The notes under the pieces are model-generated. The model did not search any database and was not told the DNA's origin. It worked only from the letters and a program-made list of their open reading frames with translations. Positions 12,620-27,000 of a stretch of DNA of 64,000 bases are shown piece after piece (position 1 is the stretch's first letter; each line of letters begins with the position of its first letter). Origin of the DNA: Mytilisepta virgata (taxonomy: Eukaryota > Mollusca > Bivalvia > Mytilida > Mytilidae). The position numbers were made by a program, and so were the translations under genes. Location: NCBI GenBank assembly GCA_028015205.1, contig CM051511.1, positions 32,108,001 through 32,172,000 on the forward strand. Direction: 5' to 3'.

Positions 12620-13770
12620 CATATATTCATATATTCAAATAGCTGTACTAAGCAAAAAAAGACCCACACGTCTGATTTTCATAGTGGATTATTTTCTCGT
12701 CAAAAGCATGAATTTTTTGAAAAAAGTTTGAAATAAAAAAATTCCAATTTTTGAGATTTCAAAAATCACATTTTTCAACCCAAAATTAAAAAAATCAGTA
12801 TTTTTAACCAGTTATGTGAATCATACTGTCTGTGACAACATATTTGAGTTTTTTCTACTGATTTCAGGTTCTGGATTTTCATTTCACAAAATGTGTGTCG
12901 ATTTCCTTCTCGGTTTTCCGCAAATTTAATTTAGCCCTCTTTTGGAAATTTCCATATTCGATCATTTTAAGCTTTATCTAAATTTAAAAAATAAGACGCA
13001 TTAGATCAAGAAATGAAGTAGCAAACCACTGTTGCCCTCATATTTAAGTTTTTTAAGGAATTATATTTGGTTCCGAACTCGTGTATCGTTACTTTTGTTG
13101 ACTAGTATATAATTATAACAACCCATATGGATATCTATAATAATGAACAATGATTCTGGGACTGCGAGTGTGAACTTTAACTCTTTGATACCAATATTGA
13201 TGCACAGGATGTGCACATTTCGTTATTAAAGACTAATCAGTTTTGCTAATGACCCCTTTACCCCCCCTATTACCATTATCCAAAAACAGAGAGTTAGAAC
13301 GTTTTCGTTAACAAGGACCTACAATCTATCCTTCTGTCAAACTGCAAATATCTGGTGCAGCTAAGAAAGTGTCAATAAACTGAATACTTTCCAAAGCATT
13401 TATGAAACATGGATATTGGAATATCTTGAGATATTTATTCAAAATATAACTTAACTCCATACTGGTTATCATTTGACGTATATGTACTTTATCAAACTTC
13501 ATCAAAGTTAATAACAAAAGTTATTTGTTTCATATTACAACATCAACTGAACGAATTATCAAGTGAGAATAAAGTCATCACAACGACACTTCTATATATA
13601 ACTACCACAAGCTGTATACTGGATTGGGCTTTTAAAAATCCATGATATCTTTATTATTCAACTAATTTTCAGAATGACTATTCTTGATTCAATATCTCAA
13701 AACAGCTCCATTGTGAAAATAATCATTTTGGTACAGTTGTATAATAGAGATTCTTATTATTGTAATATAA
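12620..13770. other. Intergenic, nothing recognised
   Basis: AT-rich sequence; no exon, repeat unit or element could be supported. Confidence 0.5.
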
Positions 13771-13779
13771 ACAAAACCA

Positions 13780-14130
13780 GTCTTAATGTCTGTAAAGAAA
13801 TTCTTAAAAGCTTAACCGTTAGATTATTTCATGCTTAATATAACACTATTTGGGGTAATCATGTTTTTGATGATAGAAAATAACTTTCTCGTGGCAGCAA
13901 GTTACGTACATACAGACTTTTTCAAAATGACTTCAAATATGAAGATTATCTAAAGTGGGGCAGTCCTGGCCAAAGAAGGCTAATCACAAATTTTAGATAT
14001 AGTTCACATAAATTAGAAATTGAGCGGGGTGATATTTAAATGCCCCAGCAGATCAACGAACTTGTAAACTCTGCAAAAGTAATGTAGAAATGTCCTGTGT
14101 TACTGAGAACCAGACAGGATACTCTAACTT
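13780..14130 (+). pseudogene. LINE ORF2 C-terminal remnant
   Basis: Reads KLRTYRLFQNDFKYEDYLK, then RRLITNFRYSSHKLEIERG and ADQRTCKLC, the post-RT region ending in a Cys motif typical of LINE ORF2 3' ends. Broken by stops. Confidence 0.6.
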
Positions 14131-14573
14131 CTATTAAAGATAATTTCCCAAACTTAAAGAATCTGGATAATACTTCAAAATGTATTTGGTTAATGTCGAC
14201 TGAAGACAGCTTTACTTATAAAAACTATATATTTTATTAAACAATCTGTACACCTTCACAAATTCTAAATTAAATTAAATTCATATCTGTCATTGTCTAG
14301 TAGTTTGGTGCTCTGCAACTTGGAACCACACTCATTCATTGCGAATTTGGTCCCTGTATATGTCCCCCTTGATTTTTGGAGTTTTTTATTTTTACAAACT
14401 TCGATTGATTTTTCATTAATATTATTTTCTATTATATATATATATGAGTATTGTAAAAACTATCGACACTGACGAAGGCTATTTGTTAAGCCGAAATATT
14501 TGTCAACACGATTTTATAACATCATCTTCGTATATTACCAACTTATATTAGTACCGTTGTGCAAATCTTTAGA

Positions 14574-14575
<2 letters not shown>

Positions 14576-14607
<32 letters not shown>
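14576..14607. repeat. (TA)n microsatellite
   Basis: About 16 uninterrupted TA units. Confidence 0.95.
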
Positions 14608-14614
<7 letters not shown>

Positions 14615-14877
14615 TCTTTTAATTGTGTTTTATTTTAAGTTTACAACAATCATATTAATCATTGTATATATCTTGTAATTCTTCAGTCTCATACAGGGCG
14701 TCTTGATTGACAATAAAACATTTGTTGTTTGTTGTTTGTTTAATGAATTACCCTCTGAATCAACTGAATATAAAGATGCGAAGTAACCTATAGATATAAA
14801 ATCAGGCACTGTACATGGGGATGGGGTAGACTAACAAAGGCTATAGGTTCCAGAATTGGGACAGGCACAAACAAAAG

Positions 14878-14883
14878 TTTATT
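14878..14883 (-). terminator. Polyadenylation signal AATAAA for the CEMIP-like gene
   Basis: AATAAA on the minus strand, 122 nt after the stop codon, giving a short 3'UTR. A canonical signal at a sensible distance; the cleavage site would be 10-30 nt further on. Confidence 0.6.
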
Positions 14884-15004
14884 TTATGGAATAATATACA
14901 CATATACAAATACATTGTCTCAAAGCAAAGAATTTACAAGAAATAAAAAGAAATGAGGATTTTTAGAAGCATGGTATAACTTCTTTACAACTGTCCTCAG
15001 TTGG

Positions 15005-15031
15005 TTATTTGTTCGCACCTGCTCCCCAAGT
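15005..15031 (-). CDS. CEMIP-like exon 24, terminal
   Basis: Phase 0; encodes TWGAGANK and TAA (15007-15005). Preceded by a good polypyrimidine acceptor (TCTTTTTCAG). Confidence 0.72.
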   Translation of the reverse strand, partial: TWGAGANK

Positions 15032-18000
15032 CTGAAAAAGATAAAATATCATTTTGAACATACATTTTTATAAAACATCTCGAACACAATTTGATTTAAA
15101 ACTAAATATCCCGTAGTTAAGTTTAAACTTATTATATTTATATTGGATTGGGAAACAAGTAATACCAACTTACAATTATCCCTATTCACTTGGGGATTTC
15201 GTAGTCTAATGCGCTAACCACTACGGATTAAAATTGCGATTTCGTATATTTCCCGTTATATAGATGGTGAAGCCAAATAATAATACAAATTGTCGAGCAG
15301 ATTTATATATTAAATACCATTAACATGCATGTCCTTTTTTTATTTCGCTTACTGACCATGTACTTACGGGTGGTGGATCACGTGACGTGTGAATTAGTTC
15401 CCTTGTGTCTACATCATAGTCTGCTACCGGAATTGCCGGTCCATTCTGTTTATTACAAGAAATAATGAATAAATAATTTAGGATGACTATCATTTGGTCA
15501 AGTTATATGTCATTGTATGTAGTGGTTCATGTTTTACACAAACAAGTCTACATTTATTTTTTACAATTAAATTTGTCGCTTTACCTCCATATACCGCATG
15601 AAGGTATATAAATACTGAGAAAATAATTCTCCATTTTTGGTACATATGAATTGTTTCCATTTACAAAGTTACCTGCTCTATGAAAAAGGTTTCTTCTGTA
15701 GATAAAAATGTGTGAGTCTTCCAAGAAAGACATGTGTCGCCTGCGGACGTCAATTTTTACAAAAGATATTAATTTTTTCTAAAAATGAAATATATATGCA
15801 CACCTTTACATTAAGGTTAATGCACAGAGAAAGTTTCATCAAATTGCTTTGAGTGGTTATGGAGTAGTTGCGGATAGAAGTTCCGACGTCCCCCCCTCCC
15901 CGCCTTTTCTTAAAAATGTCAATTTTTTTTAATTTTCTAAAAATGAAATATATATGCACACCTGTACATTAAGGTAAATGGACAGATAAAGGTTCATCAA
16001 AATCCCTTGAGCGGTTTAAGAGTAGCTGAGGATAGAAGAAAAGTGTGACGACACAAGACGCAAGAGGACGCAAGACGACAGAAAGTGATACCTATCATGC
16101 CTATTTGTCGACCATGCGTTCCGCAGGCAACACAAAAATAACATTTTTATGCAGAATATTTTCTTCCTAAATCTCCTAACAATATCTACCACACATTAAT
16201 GATATGTATTTGGTTCTATTTTGATTATTTTCCCATACTTAGTAATTTTCAGTGCCTGATGAAGGCCTTCCCCAATTCAATTTTCTCGGAAAAAAATTAA
16301 CTATTGTCCTTTACATGTATGTAAAATACAAAGCACCCTCTGTCATGAAAGATAACTCATGCATATGGGAGACAACTCCAATATCCACAAGTAGGGAATT
16401 CGGAGGAAAAAGATTGTGGGCAAATTTCAAACTACAATGAAAAATTAAGCTGAATTGGATGTAAGTAACAATTACTTGAAAAATACTACTGAAAGAGAAA
16501 AAATATTCAAATAAAAAATAACAAGAATATTTTTTTTTGTGTTGGTCAATCAAATATAATTATCTTTCTAGTCTCAAAATGGATGAATTACGTCAGTTGA
16601 CCTGAGGTCAATTGGATAACATCACGTGATGAAATAATAAAACGGATTACATGTATGGCGTATAAATATTCGGCAAGAAAATTGAATTGTGTGATTATTC
16701 TATTGGTTAGATCAAAGGAACTGTTGGTTAAATTAAATAAAGGAATACATGGGAATTGTCATGTTTAATATAGTGTAAAGTCGACATTTTTTACACAATT
16801 AACTCAAGAAAATCGCAAATCCATAAAAATTCAACGTTACAGGGTATGTGGAAAATTAATTCTGCAAACGACTTCTGATGTTAGAATATTTTTCTGCATA
16901 AAATTGTGTTTTTACTCTGCAGTAATTATTTTGATATTCAACCACAAAATGCAGATTAATGAAAGACATATATGGTTTTTTCCTGCATAAAGAGCCGATA
17001 CAGAATGTTGAACTAGAGTAGGGAAAGACTGGTAGCTTGAGGAACGTTATTGTCTGTTTAAGAAAAATATTATACAAATATTCTAACATATTGCAGGTTG
17101 CACCCCACCAGTGCGACCAATCCACCTGTTAGATATTCTGGTTACCTGTGGAGTTAGTTCTTCAACTGTGTATTTGCTGTAAAGACGAGAGAAACAGTCG
17201 ACATCATTTTCATCAGCAAGTAGTAAATCAAGCTCCAGTCTCACAAGGAGACAATCGTCCTGAGGGCACTCATCGTGTGAACCTGTGTCCCGGTTGTTAG
17301 TATGTCTGTACATTATTGCTAGATATCTATAAAAAAAGGGGGGGGGGGGGTAAAAGGAGTCTGGAAGACCAAAACCTAATGTTAAGGATGTTCGCTGGTA
17401 TGTTTTTGATTTTTGTCAGATGTTCAGAATCATCCGGTTTTATCCATTTGAATGCCATAAACTATTTTTCCTGCTAACACCCATTTTTCTTTTCATAAAT
17501 ATTTTGCATGCAGAATAATAAGCCATTTGTAAAATCTTATATAACCTTTGTTATTAATTAATGGTTTTTGAGAAATAAAACTTGTCAATGATAAAGCCAT
17601 GTAAATCAAGAGAGAGCATATTTTTCCCCCAACTTTTTAATAGCTGATATCTCGAAAACAAGCACACAGACCTGTAATTTTTTTTGCTCTTTTAGTTCTT
17701 TTATTAATCCACTATCAAGGTAAGATGTATGAATATATGTAAAATTATCTTATGTTTATTTCTATATCTACCCTAGTAACACTCCAAGACTTCCATGTCT
17801 CCCGCGAGGCTCCATTAGAGTGCAGATATGGGTCGAGGGATGATATACATGTACATGTAAGGACAGGTATTTAAATCATCCTGGCATGGGTTCTTGCCTT
17901 CAAGTCAGGTTTCATTAAGATATTTTTGCACTATTTCCACGGCTACGGCATCCATTTTAAAAATTCCAAGGCGAAAGTGCATCTCAAGCTCCATCACATT

Positions 18001-21000
18001 GAGTGAAATGTTCAACGTTAAGACAAAGATAATAATATATGTAAGAAGAAATAATAGGACAAAAATAGTGAACCAAATTTTAGAGTGACAAATCATTTCC
18101 AAAAATTAAAGAATATAGAACATACAAAATCATAACATCTAAAACAAACGCCGGATCATTTCCCTGTTTCACAAATATTTGTATGACTAATACAAACTAG
18201 AGGCTCAGTGGGCTGAGCCTGTATCGCTCACCTGATTGAGACTGGTTCCCGGACGTCAATACAAAAAAGTCAATGAAGTCCGGAAATCAAATCCAAATTA
18301 CAACTAATCGTAGATGCACGATTATTTGTGAAACGGATTCAAGTGCAAACTTTCATATAAAATGGACCATGTTGCCGGTAATACGGAAGACGAGACTAGC
18401 ATGCTCTGACAGACCATTAATCACAATTCAGGTACACCAGAAAGGGAGGTGGGGTAATATATTTGCCATTCTCTGCATGCCAGGTATTATAAACAATCGA
18501 TAAATAGGTCTTGAACACCAGTTGGTTAAACCTTACCCAACTTCTGAATCAAAGAAGTATTTATCACCGTAGGTATCGCTATCAAGTTCAGCGAACGCAT
18601 TAACAGGTGTCCACTCGGCTGTAGATGTCAACTTTGGATAGTTCCTTTTCAAAGTAAATGTTGAATCTCTTGGAATGCAAATACCAACTCTTACATACGC
18701 TGAACTAGAAAATGAAAAAAGAAAAGGACCGTGAAGTAGTGCATGAACCTGTTGATTTTGTTTTTTTTTATTATGTTTTCGCTAAAATGTCTAAATTTCT
18801 TGTTTATTGTTGTCTTTAATCTACGTTGTAGCCTACAACTAAAAAAGAAACAGAATGAAATATTTATTCTGGGGGGTTTATACAGTTTGTAAAATAAAGC
18901 CTTGTCCTGTGCTTATTATTATTATTTTTTTGTTCTTTTTGTATTGTTCAATATTTGAACTAAAATCATCCTAAGAAAGTAGATTTCCATTACAACAAGA
19001 CGATTTTCAGGATCGGGAAAACCAACGTAAATTCTGCCCCGGAAGCCATATATCGTATAAGAAAAAACCGTAATGCAAACATCCGGTCTGCAATAAACGA
19101 TTTTTGTTTTTTAAAAAAGCGGGATAAAATATGTACTTACTGTGTTATACCCATTCCAAATATTTTAATTTGCTGATCCGGCCATGTTTGGGTAAAATGC
19201 ATTGAGTAGCTATGACTGCCTTGTATAATGACAACAAATGGTGCCTGGGTACCAATATCATGTACCTGATACGCCACTGTATGGTCATCATCTCTGGCCA
19301 TTAATAGATTATTTGTGGATGTCTCTACATCCTCTGTGTCGGAATCTATTGAGTCTACATCTTCATCTTTGCCATAATTTACTCGAATCTGTTATAATAA
19401 TACTGTCATGAAACATATATATAATGTTCAAAACAAAACATACAAGCACATAAGCGATCCAGTTTATATTAAATACTAATTACCTCAGCTCTAATGTTCA
19501 TTTTGACAAGAGGCTCCCAAGAGCCTGAATCGCTCACCTGTTATCTTCTTGTGTAGATCTTGCACCAATGATTATTTTTGCTATTTAATGTATAACGTCG
19601 CATTTTTGCCTCGATAATAACTTGTACAGCTCAAATATAGAATCCTGTTCCAATATATACGGTGCTAAATCTAAATATATATGGTTGCTAGGGACTTTGT
19701 TTTGGATTTTTTCAATGACCTTGATCCTTAAACCTCTATATTGACTTGTACAGCTATATTGTAAGGTCCTGAATCTAAATATATATGGTTGCTAGGGACT
19801 TTTTCATCAGTTGCTATAGACTTTTTAATGACCTCGACCTTGACCTTTCATTTTACTTGTACAGCTACCATTTAATTTATTTTAAATTATACTCTTAACA
19901 TCTGTGACATTATGTCAGACCATTATTTTTTACTTATAATTACTGTTTACAGGTAAATAATCGTTCAAGGGCAAAAACTCCTTTAAGGGGTCAATTGATG
20001 ATTTTGGTCATGTTGATTTATTTGTATATCTTACTTTGCGGAACATTTTTGCTGTTTACTCTTTGTCTTTATCTATAATAATATTCAAGCTAATAACCTA
20101 AAACGGACGACAGACGCCATGTGATGGCAAAAGTACACATGCCCTTTGAGGACACGTGAGATAAAAAGAAGCAAATAATTTGTTTTTTTTTTTAACCTTA
20201 TGGTCACCTTTAATGTTATTTTCATTAAATTGGTGGAATTTATGTACATGTACTTATTTATGGTAAGGTAGGTACGACAGATTTATGGTAAGGTATGTAA
20301 GAGAGATTTATGGTAAGGTAGATACGACAGATTTATGGTAAGGTAGGTACAAGAGATTTATGGTAAGGTAGGTACAAGAGATTTGAGGTAAGGTATGAAA
20401 GAGAGATTTATGGTAAGGTACGTACGAGATACGTATGAAAGAGAGATTTTTGGTAAGGTACGTACGAGATAACGTACCATACCACAAATCTCTTGTACCT
20501 ACCTTAAGGTAGGTACAAGAGATTTATGGTATGGTAGGTACGAGAGATTTATGGTAAGGTAGGTACAAGAGATTTATGGTAAGGTAGGTACAAGAGATTT
20601 ATGGTAAGGTAGGTACGAGAGATTTATGGTAAGGTAGGTACAAGAGATTTATGGTAAGGTAGGTACAAGAGATTTATGGTAAGGTAGGTACGAGAGATTT
20701 ATGGTAAGGTATGTACGAGAGATTTATGGTAAGGGAGGTACGAGAGATTTATGGTAAGGTATGTACGAGGGATCTATGGTAAGGGAGGTACAAGAGATTT
20801 ATGGTAAGGGAGGTACGAGAGATTTATGGTAAGGGAGGTACGAGAGATTTATGGTAAGGTAGGTACGAGAGATTTATGGTAAGGGAGGTACGAGAGATTT
20901 ATGGTAAGGTATGTACAAGAGATTTATGGTAAGGTAGGTACGAGAGATTTATGGTAAGGTAGGTACAAGAGATTTATGGTAAGGTAGGTACGAGAGATTT

Positions 21001-24000
21001 ATGGTAAGGTAGGTATGAGATACCAAAGCAGAACATGTTAACAAAATTATCTAGCTCTATTACTGTCATTCGAAATATAACGTAACCACATAATATTTCA
21101 TTTCATTTCTGATGTACTTTGCAAACATCTTATAGAATTCACTCAAGTCATTTTCTGAATGGGACACATAATTTACAAATTACTTATAATCTACAGTTTT
21201 GTAAAATTTCTTACACAATAGACCTATTATTGAATTTTGTAATTTTATTATAGAAATGCAATAAAAACAAGATAATGAATGGTCAGTTCTACAAAAGTTG
21301 TCAGAGCTTTAGAGTACTATCTGATATATCCAAGAAAGGAACAACGGTAGTAATTAACAAGTGTTTTGTACGTTATCAAAATTAGAATTAATACATAAAG
21401 TAAAGTCAAGAAATATCAAAGTATATTTACTGATAAACGAAACTGATATGCTTACCGTTCCGGAGCACCTGATGTCACTTGATGATTTTTTGTTGGAGTT
21501 TCTGTGCTGTCTTGATCTATTTGCCTTTATTTTATTATGTTTTTCAGTTTATTATATTTTTTTATTTTGTTAGTTATTCATGTATCCTTTTGGCGTTTTG
21601 TTGTTGTTCTCCATTCGACTAATTTTTCTTTTTGTTTGAATTTCGAATTGACGGACTTTTCCCACTGTTTGTGGCTTCGGTATTCTTTTGTCATATTTAT
21701 CAGTGATATAAAGTTTAACCATTTTTAATTTGCGTTTGTGTTTTCTTCGTAGTTCTTGTCCCTTCTGTTGTAAATCAATACTTACTGTACCATACTGATG
21801 TTCGCAAAAAGCCATTTCCCAATTCTCACGGTATGTGCACGCAGAAGTCAAATGAAACGGAACCGGAAGTATAACAGTGACACCTGGATACCCTGTTACA
21901 GAACCATCAACGTCAGTAAAACTTTCATTGTCATCACCATCTTCGTCGGTATAAAAAGGATGACCTGGTGGGTAGTTTATCACTCGATTTCCTTCCTGTG
22001 GCTTAAAAAAAAAGTGTTTAAATTTTTCAAAGAGGTGATTCATTCAGTTTCGTTATAAAAAAAAAAACATTATCAAACTTTCATGATTCCTCAAAACTGT
22101 TTCTTTTGCAAAAATAAAAAAACCACTGTGGTACAGAAAATTATTTAAAATGTAATAACTTTAAAGACAGACAATTGATTGCTAAATTCAGGTTGGGCGA
22201 CCATCAATTAGGTATAGAAACTAGAAGATGTAAAAATATGCTTTCACTTCGTAAGAATGCAAAGTTCGTGATGATGAGAAATATTTTCTTTTTAAATTGT
22301 AAGATAAATACCACCCTCTGTGATGATTTTTTAACACATATAAATAGTTTTGATATTTTGATTATCTGAATATTAATCATACAGATATAGATTCTCCTTC
22401 AGGTACGAGTAAGTTTTTGAAATTCTCCTCCCGAGATAGTTAAATTTTCGATTTTCAACACGCGAGCCCTTAGCGAGCGTGTTAAAATCTAAAATTTAAC
22501 TATTGATGGTGGCGAAATTCCATAACTCACGAGTAAATTGAAGGAGAATCTGTTTCTCCTGTGATTTTCGACAAAAACCTCAAGAAAATGTCATTGCTAT
22601 GTAGTTTGTTTACATGGACGTCATTTCGGGACTTCTCTAGTTTATCGTTCCAATAAATGTAGAACAAAGGGCGGTAATTCCCACGTAGAAATTCAATCAC
22701 CGGGAAGTGGTTAAACATAGTATGTATTTTATCCCACCTATTAAACACGTCAAGAATAGGAGAAATATAGAATAATAGGTAGTTTCGTCTTTGATACTGA
22801 ATATATCGAGCCCGAAGGCGAGTTTAGATATTCCACATGATATAGTAAAAAAAGTAACTACCTATTAACCTGTTATCTATAATTCTTTTTTTTTCAGAAA
22901 AAATATCACTTTTTCAACTAATTTTAATGTGCACTATTTTTCATATTGGGACAATATTGACTATTTGCGTGAATTGACGATGTGTCATTGGTAATTTCCC
23001 TAATTCCTTTTCATTGGACGATTAGATAAGTAGATCCTTCCGCATTACGTCACATGAAGTATTGCCTCATATTTTCAGTGATACAGCCTGTATGTGATAC
23101 TCGAAAATATTAGGCAAAACGATCGAAGGAAATATGTACGAATTGCCGATAAGATAAATACATGTGCTAGCAACGGAGCAATTGAGGACATCAGACCCTG
23201 GTTAGACATGTTATTTATGTTACTGAACACTTTAATTTTTAATCAATACATATATATATGTCTTTTTATTGTGTGATTTTATAAGGCCTGGGCGCCATAA
23301 AGAACTTTTTTTGCTGAGTAAAGAAAGTTTACTCAAATTCCCATTCTCAGCCAATCACATTTGAGTATCCCCATATTTAATAAAATTCTCAGACTTAAGA
23401 ATATTCTCAACTTTTATGGCGCCCAGGCCGGGGGTGTAATAATGCAAATAAAGTTATATATATTATTTTTTACATTTTTTTGTTATCTCGGGAAGGCAAA
23501 ATACATGTATAGTAATTATGCATTTCAATAGAAGCAATAGTGTAATTTTTTTTCTGTCTTTTTTTATTTATTTTACAGATAGTTTGTATGATGTTCAAGT
23601 GGTTGGTATGCAAACAGATTCTGTTAACTCATCCCGCTATTGTTCGATTGTACTATCAAAACGTCGAATCCGGCCAAAGGTATTATTATTAGGATTTTAT
23701 AACATACGTCATTGAAACCGAACTTGATATTTTCTAGCCAATGTTGTGGAGAGGTTCGTAGTCTGCTGTCGATTCTAAATCCAATGGCTCCCATGTCGTA
23801 CTCCTTATCACCCGGAAAACCATCAAACCAAACTCCATTAACAACATCCGGTTTCTTCAGAATCTCCCATCCTATCTGTGGATGGTTTCTGAAATGATGT
23901 TAATGTAAAGTGGATATATGTGTTATAATCGCAAATCAAGTTTGTTAGTTACGCAAAAAAAAGAACCAAAGGTTTTTAGCAGGTAAATATAATTTTCCTC

Positions 24001-27000
24001 AAACAAAGACACGTTCCTTTGTTTATATACACACATGTAAACATGCTATTCGTAAATACGGAGGTCGATCATTGCATAGAACTACCGGGCAATTGGATTG
24101 GAACGATTCCATGGACTATATATAAACGTTGGCATACAAATGTAGCATTTACTTGCTGTTTTGACTCTTTCTTATTGAAGCTAAAATAAGATCTACAGGC
24201 TCACCTGGCTTTTATTAGGCCATTATAAAGTAAAGTCAAGAAATACCAAAGGGATATTCGAAGGAGGGGAAAATAAAAAAAAAAAAAAACTGATGGAGAA
24301 CAACGAAGACAAGACCTTGAAAATAATACATGCACTACAATTAAAAACTAAAAACATATGAACAACAAGATGTAAGCTCTTTGGTATCCACAAGGCTTTT
24401 AAAGAAACACAAAATACCAAAGTAACCTTGATATTTGATCTTTGGATTGCATATGTCCTTTTACACGAGATACATACATGTTGAATGGATAAATCTAAAA
24501 AGAAAGTGGAGTTGTAGACGGTATAGTTGTCATCAATCCTGCAAAGTTTCAAAACATTTCATAACGAACTTTCAGAGAAGATTTTTGAAAATTGGCCAAT
24601 AAAAATCAAAGATGGCCTCTGGCGGCCATGATGTTGATCCAACCGGAACCAATAGTGGTTCGTTTGTAGATGGTTTGTAGAGAACCTTCCATACACCATT
24701 CCTACCAAGAAACGAAGGTTGAAAGTTGGTTGGGGTCTTTCCATACATCATAATTTGGTTACAATCTGCCCATAAGTTCCTAATAAAATGAAATAAAAGT
24801 CCTTTCCTTTTGGTTTCAATAGAAACTTTGAACAACCCATGCAAAGTTTCAAAACATTTTAATGTGTTGTTTCAGATAACTGTTTGATGGAATATTATCT
24901 ACGTATAAATATCATTGCTGCAAAACTTTGTCTAAACAAAATGAGGTTTCACAGAAAAAGTCGCTATGAAGTACATCTTTCACATTCTTGTCATATGTTA
25001 GTCTCTGGTCGCAAAGGATAAACATCTAAAAGAAGACTACCTCAAGTTCATTGCTGCCAAGTTAAGGATGTTCGCTCCTGAAGTTCAAAATAAAAACATT
25101 TTCCTAAATTATACATGTTTTACAAGTGAATGCGAAATGCTTTAAAACTATAAACAAAAAAGTAAATGTTCGTGTACTTGTTTTTGAGATATTATCAACT
25201 GAAAAGTTCCAATTTTTGGCGGGATAATTCCTTTCTCGGGATTTTTCATAAGACATACATTGGGAAAATAATATTTAAAGACGTTTAAAACGTATGGAAG
25301 GACTAACTACTTTTCGAAATATTTTACAAACTGAACATTTGAAAGAAGTTCTTTAAGAAAATGAAAATAAATATAGGGGTTACTGGGCAAACAAATTCCA
25401 ATGTATTTTCTATGAACACTCCAGAGGAGCTACACAACTATTATCAAACGCCAGAAACGTCATAAGTTCCATTTTTCTCTAGGTAGATTTTAAAGTGAAT
25501 TTTCTAAATGAGTCCTATGTTTAAGATAATTCTGGTGAGGAAGCCATTTTGGCAGGTGGTCAGTATTATCAGACACAATTATGAATAAAATATACTGTAG
25601 TGGTCATCTTGGTCAGCAATTCATGTTATCACCTACAGTTCCGCAAGAAAGGCACCCAATGACCACTGTTGCCATCTTGGTTTTCAGACAAGATTTTTCA
25701 AAGGGATTTTCTCGTAGGGTTCTATGTTAAACTTAGCTCGGATATGGTGGCAGTTGACAGTCATGGTCATCAGACACAATTCTGAAAGAGGACCATCTAA
25801 GAATTGTTGAGGGTTAAAATATGCTTGTTTTAACTGTTAAATTAGCTATGCTTAAATAGAAAAATATCCACCTCCACAAACACCAAATAAACCTAGAATC
25901 TAAATTATATATTATTGTTATTATATATCAACAGCTCCATACCCATTCCATCAATATGTGGAAAATAGGAAATGTCCTTGCAATAATGTGTATTTAAGTT
26001 TCCGCCTATCCTTTTAAGTTCTCTTTGAACTAGACTTGCCACATTATCTTGTATCACCTGATATTACAGAGAGAAAAACTTACCGTTTTGCGAGATTAGG
26101 ATATGATCTTTCACCGTAAGCTCCTTTCTTAATTTGTGGTTCTCCTATATTGTCAGTGAGACCTATTATAACACTATCTTCAAAGAATGCTTCAATTGAT
26201 GTCGTCATCCTATAAAAATACAAGAACACCACATCATAAAAACCTGAATTGGTATAGAATATATTACTTTGATACCAATGTTGATGCACAAATTTTGCAC
26301 ATTTCATCGATTTACATCTCATTAGGTGTGCTCATCAAAAGAGCAAATTTAAAAATGCCAAAATGACGAAAAGGGGTAAAGTCAAAACAAACGAGATATT
26401 TCACATCAGCAAACAAAGAATACATCATGGATAATTCGCGGAAACGAGTTATATAGTAATATTGTATGTGTTTTCCGTTTTACAAACTCGGTTTAAAGAG
26501 GGATTATACGTTAATCTTATTTTGATTTGATTAATTCTGAGCTGACTGAATCTTAATCGTTTCTACTTGCGATTTTAAAACGAAGCACTGTTAAATGTGT
26601 CTGTTCAAATTCACACGACCTAGATTTTCTCTTGTGTGTATCGTTTGTTTTTCTTGTCTTTGTTTCGCCGTGATATGGCTTAAATGTCGCCCACACGGCG
26701 TAAAACAATATTCAATCAATCTTGTCTTTGTTGTTTCGACATCATTTTTGAAGCACAAGATATGCAGATTTAATCAATGTATTCCATTTTACTTAAGGCC
26801 AAAGTGTAGAACCACCTCGGTGGTCTCGTGGTAGCGTGTTCGCGGAATGACGCGGGTTCGATCCCCGGCTGGGTCAAACCAAAGACATTAAATTTGGTAT
26901 TTGCTGCTTCTCCGCCAAGCACGCGGCATATATGAGTAAGAGCAAAGGACTGGTCGGCTCGGAGTCAGTATAATGTGTGCGAGTGGGGTGATATGTCTTC

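Noticed and set aside
21570..22043. 157-codon minus-strand open frame as a stand-alone gene
   Set aside because: Its middle is exon 19 (21786-22001) with good splice sites; the ends are intron.
24559..24844. 61- and 90-codon minus-strand open frames
   Set aside because: Overlapping frames in a repeat-like block (AGAAGATTTTTGAAA as in 29860-30540), no splice context fitting the CEMIP-like gene.
26815..26880. Functional tRNA gene
   Set aside because: Head of a type 2 SINE with several copies in the window; no convincing cloverleaf.
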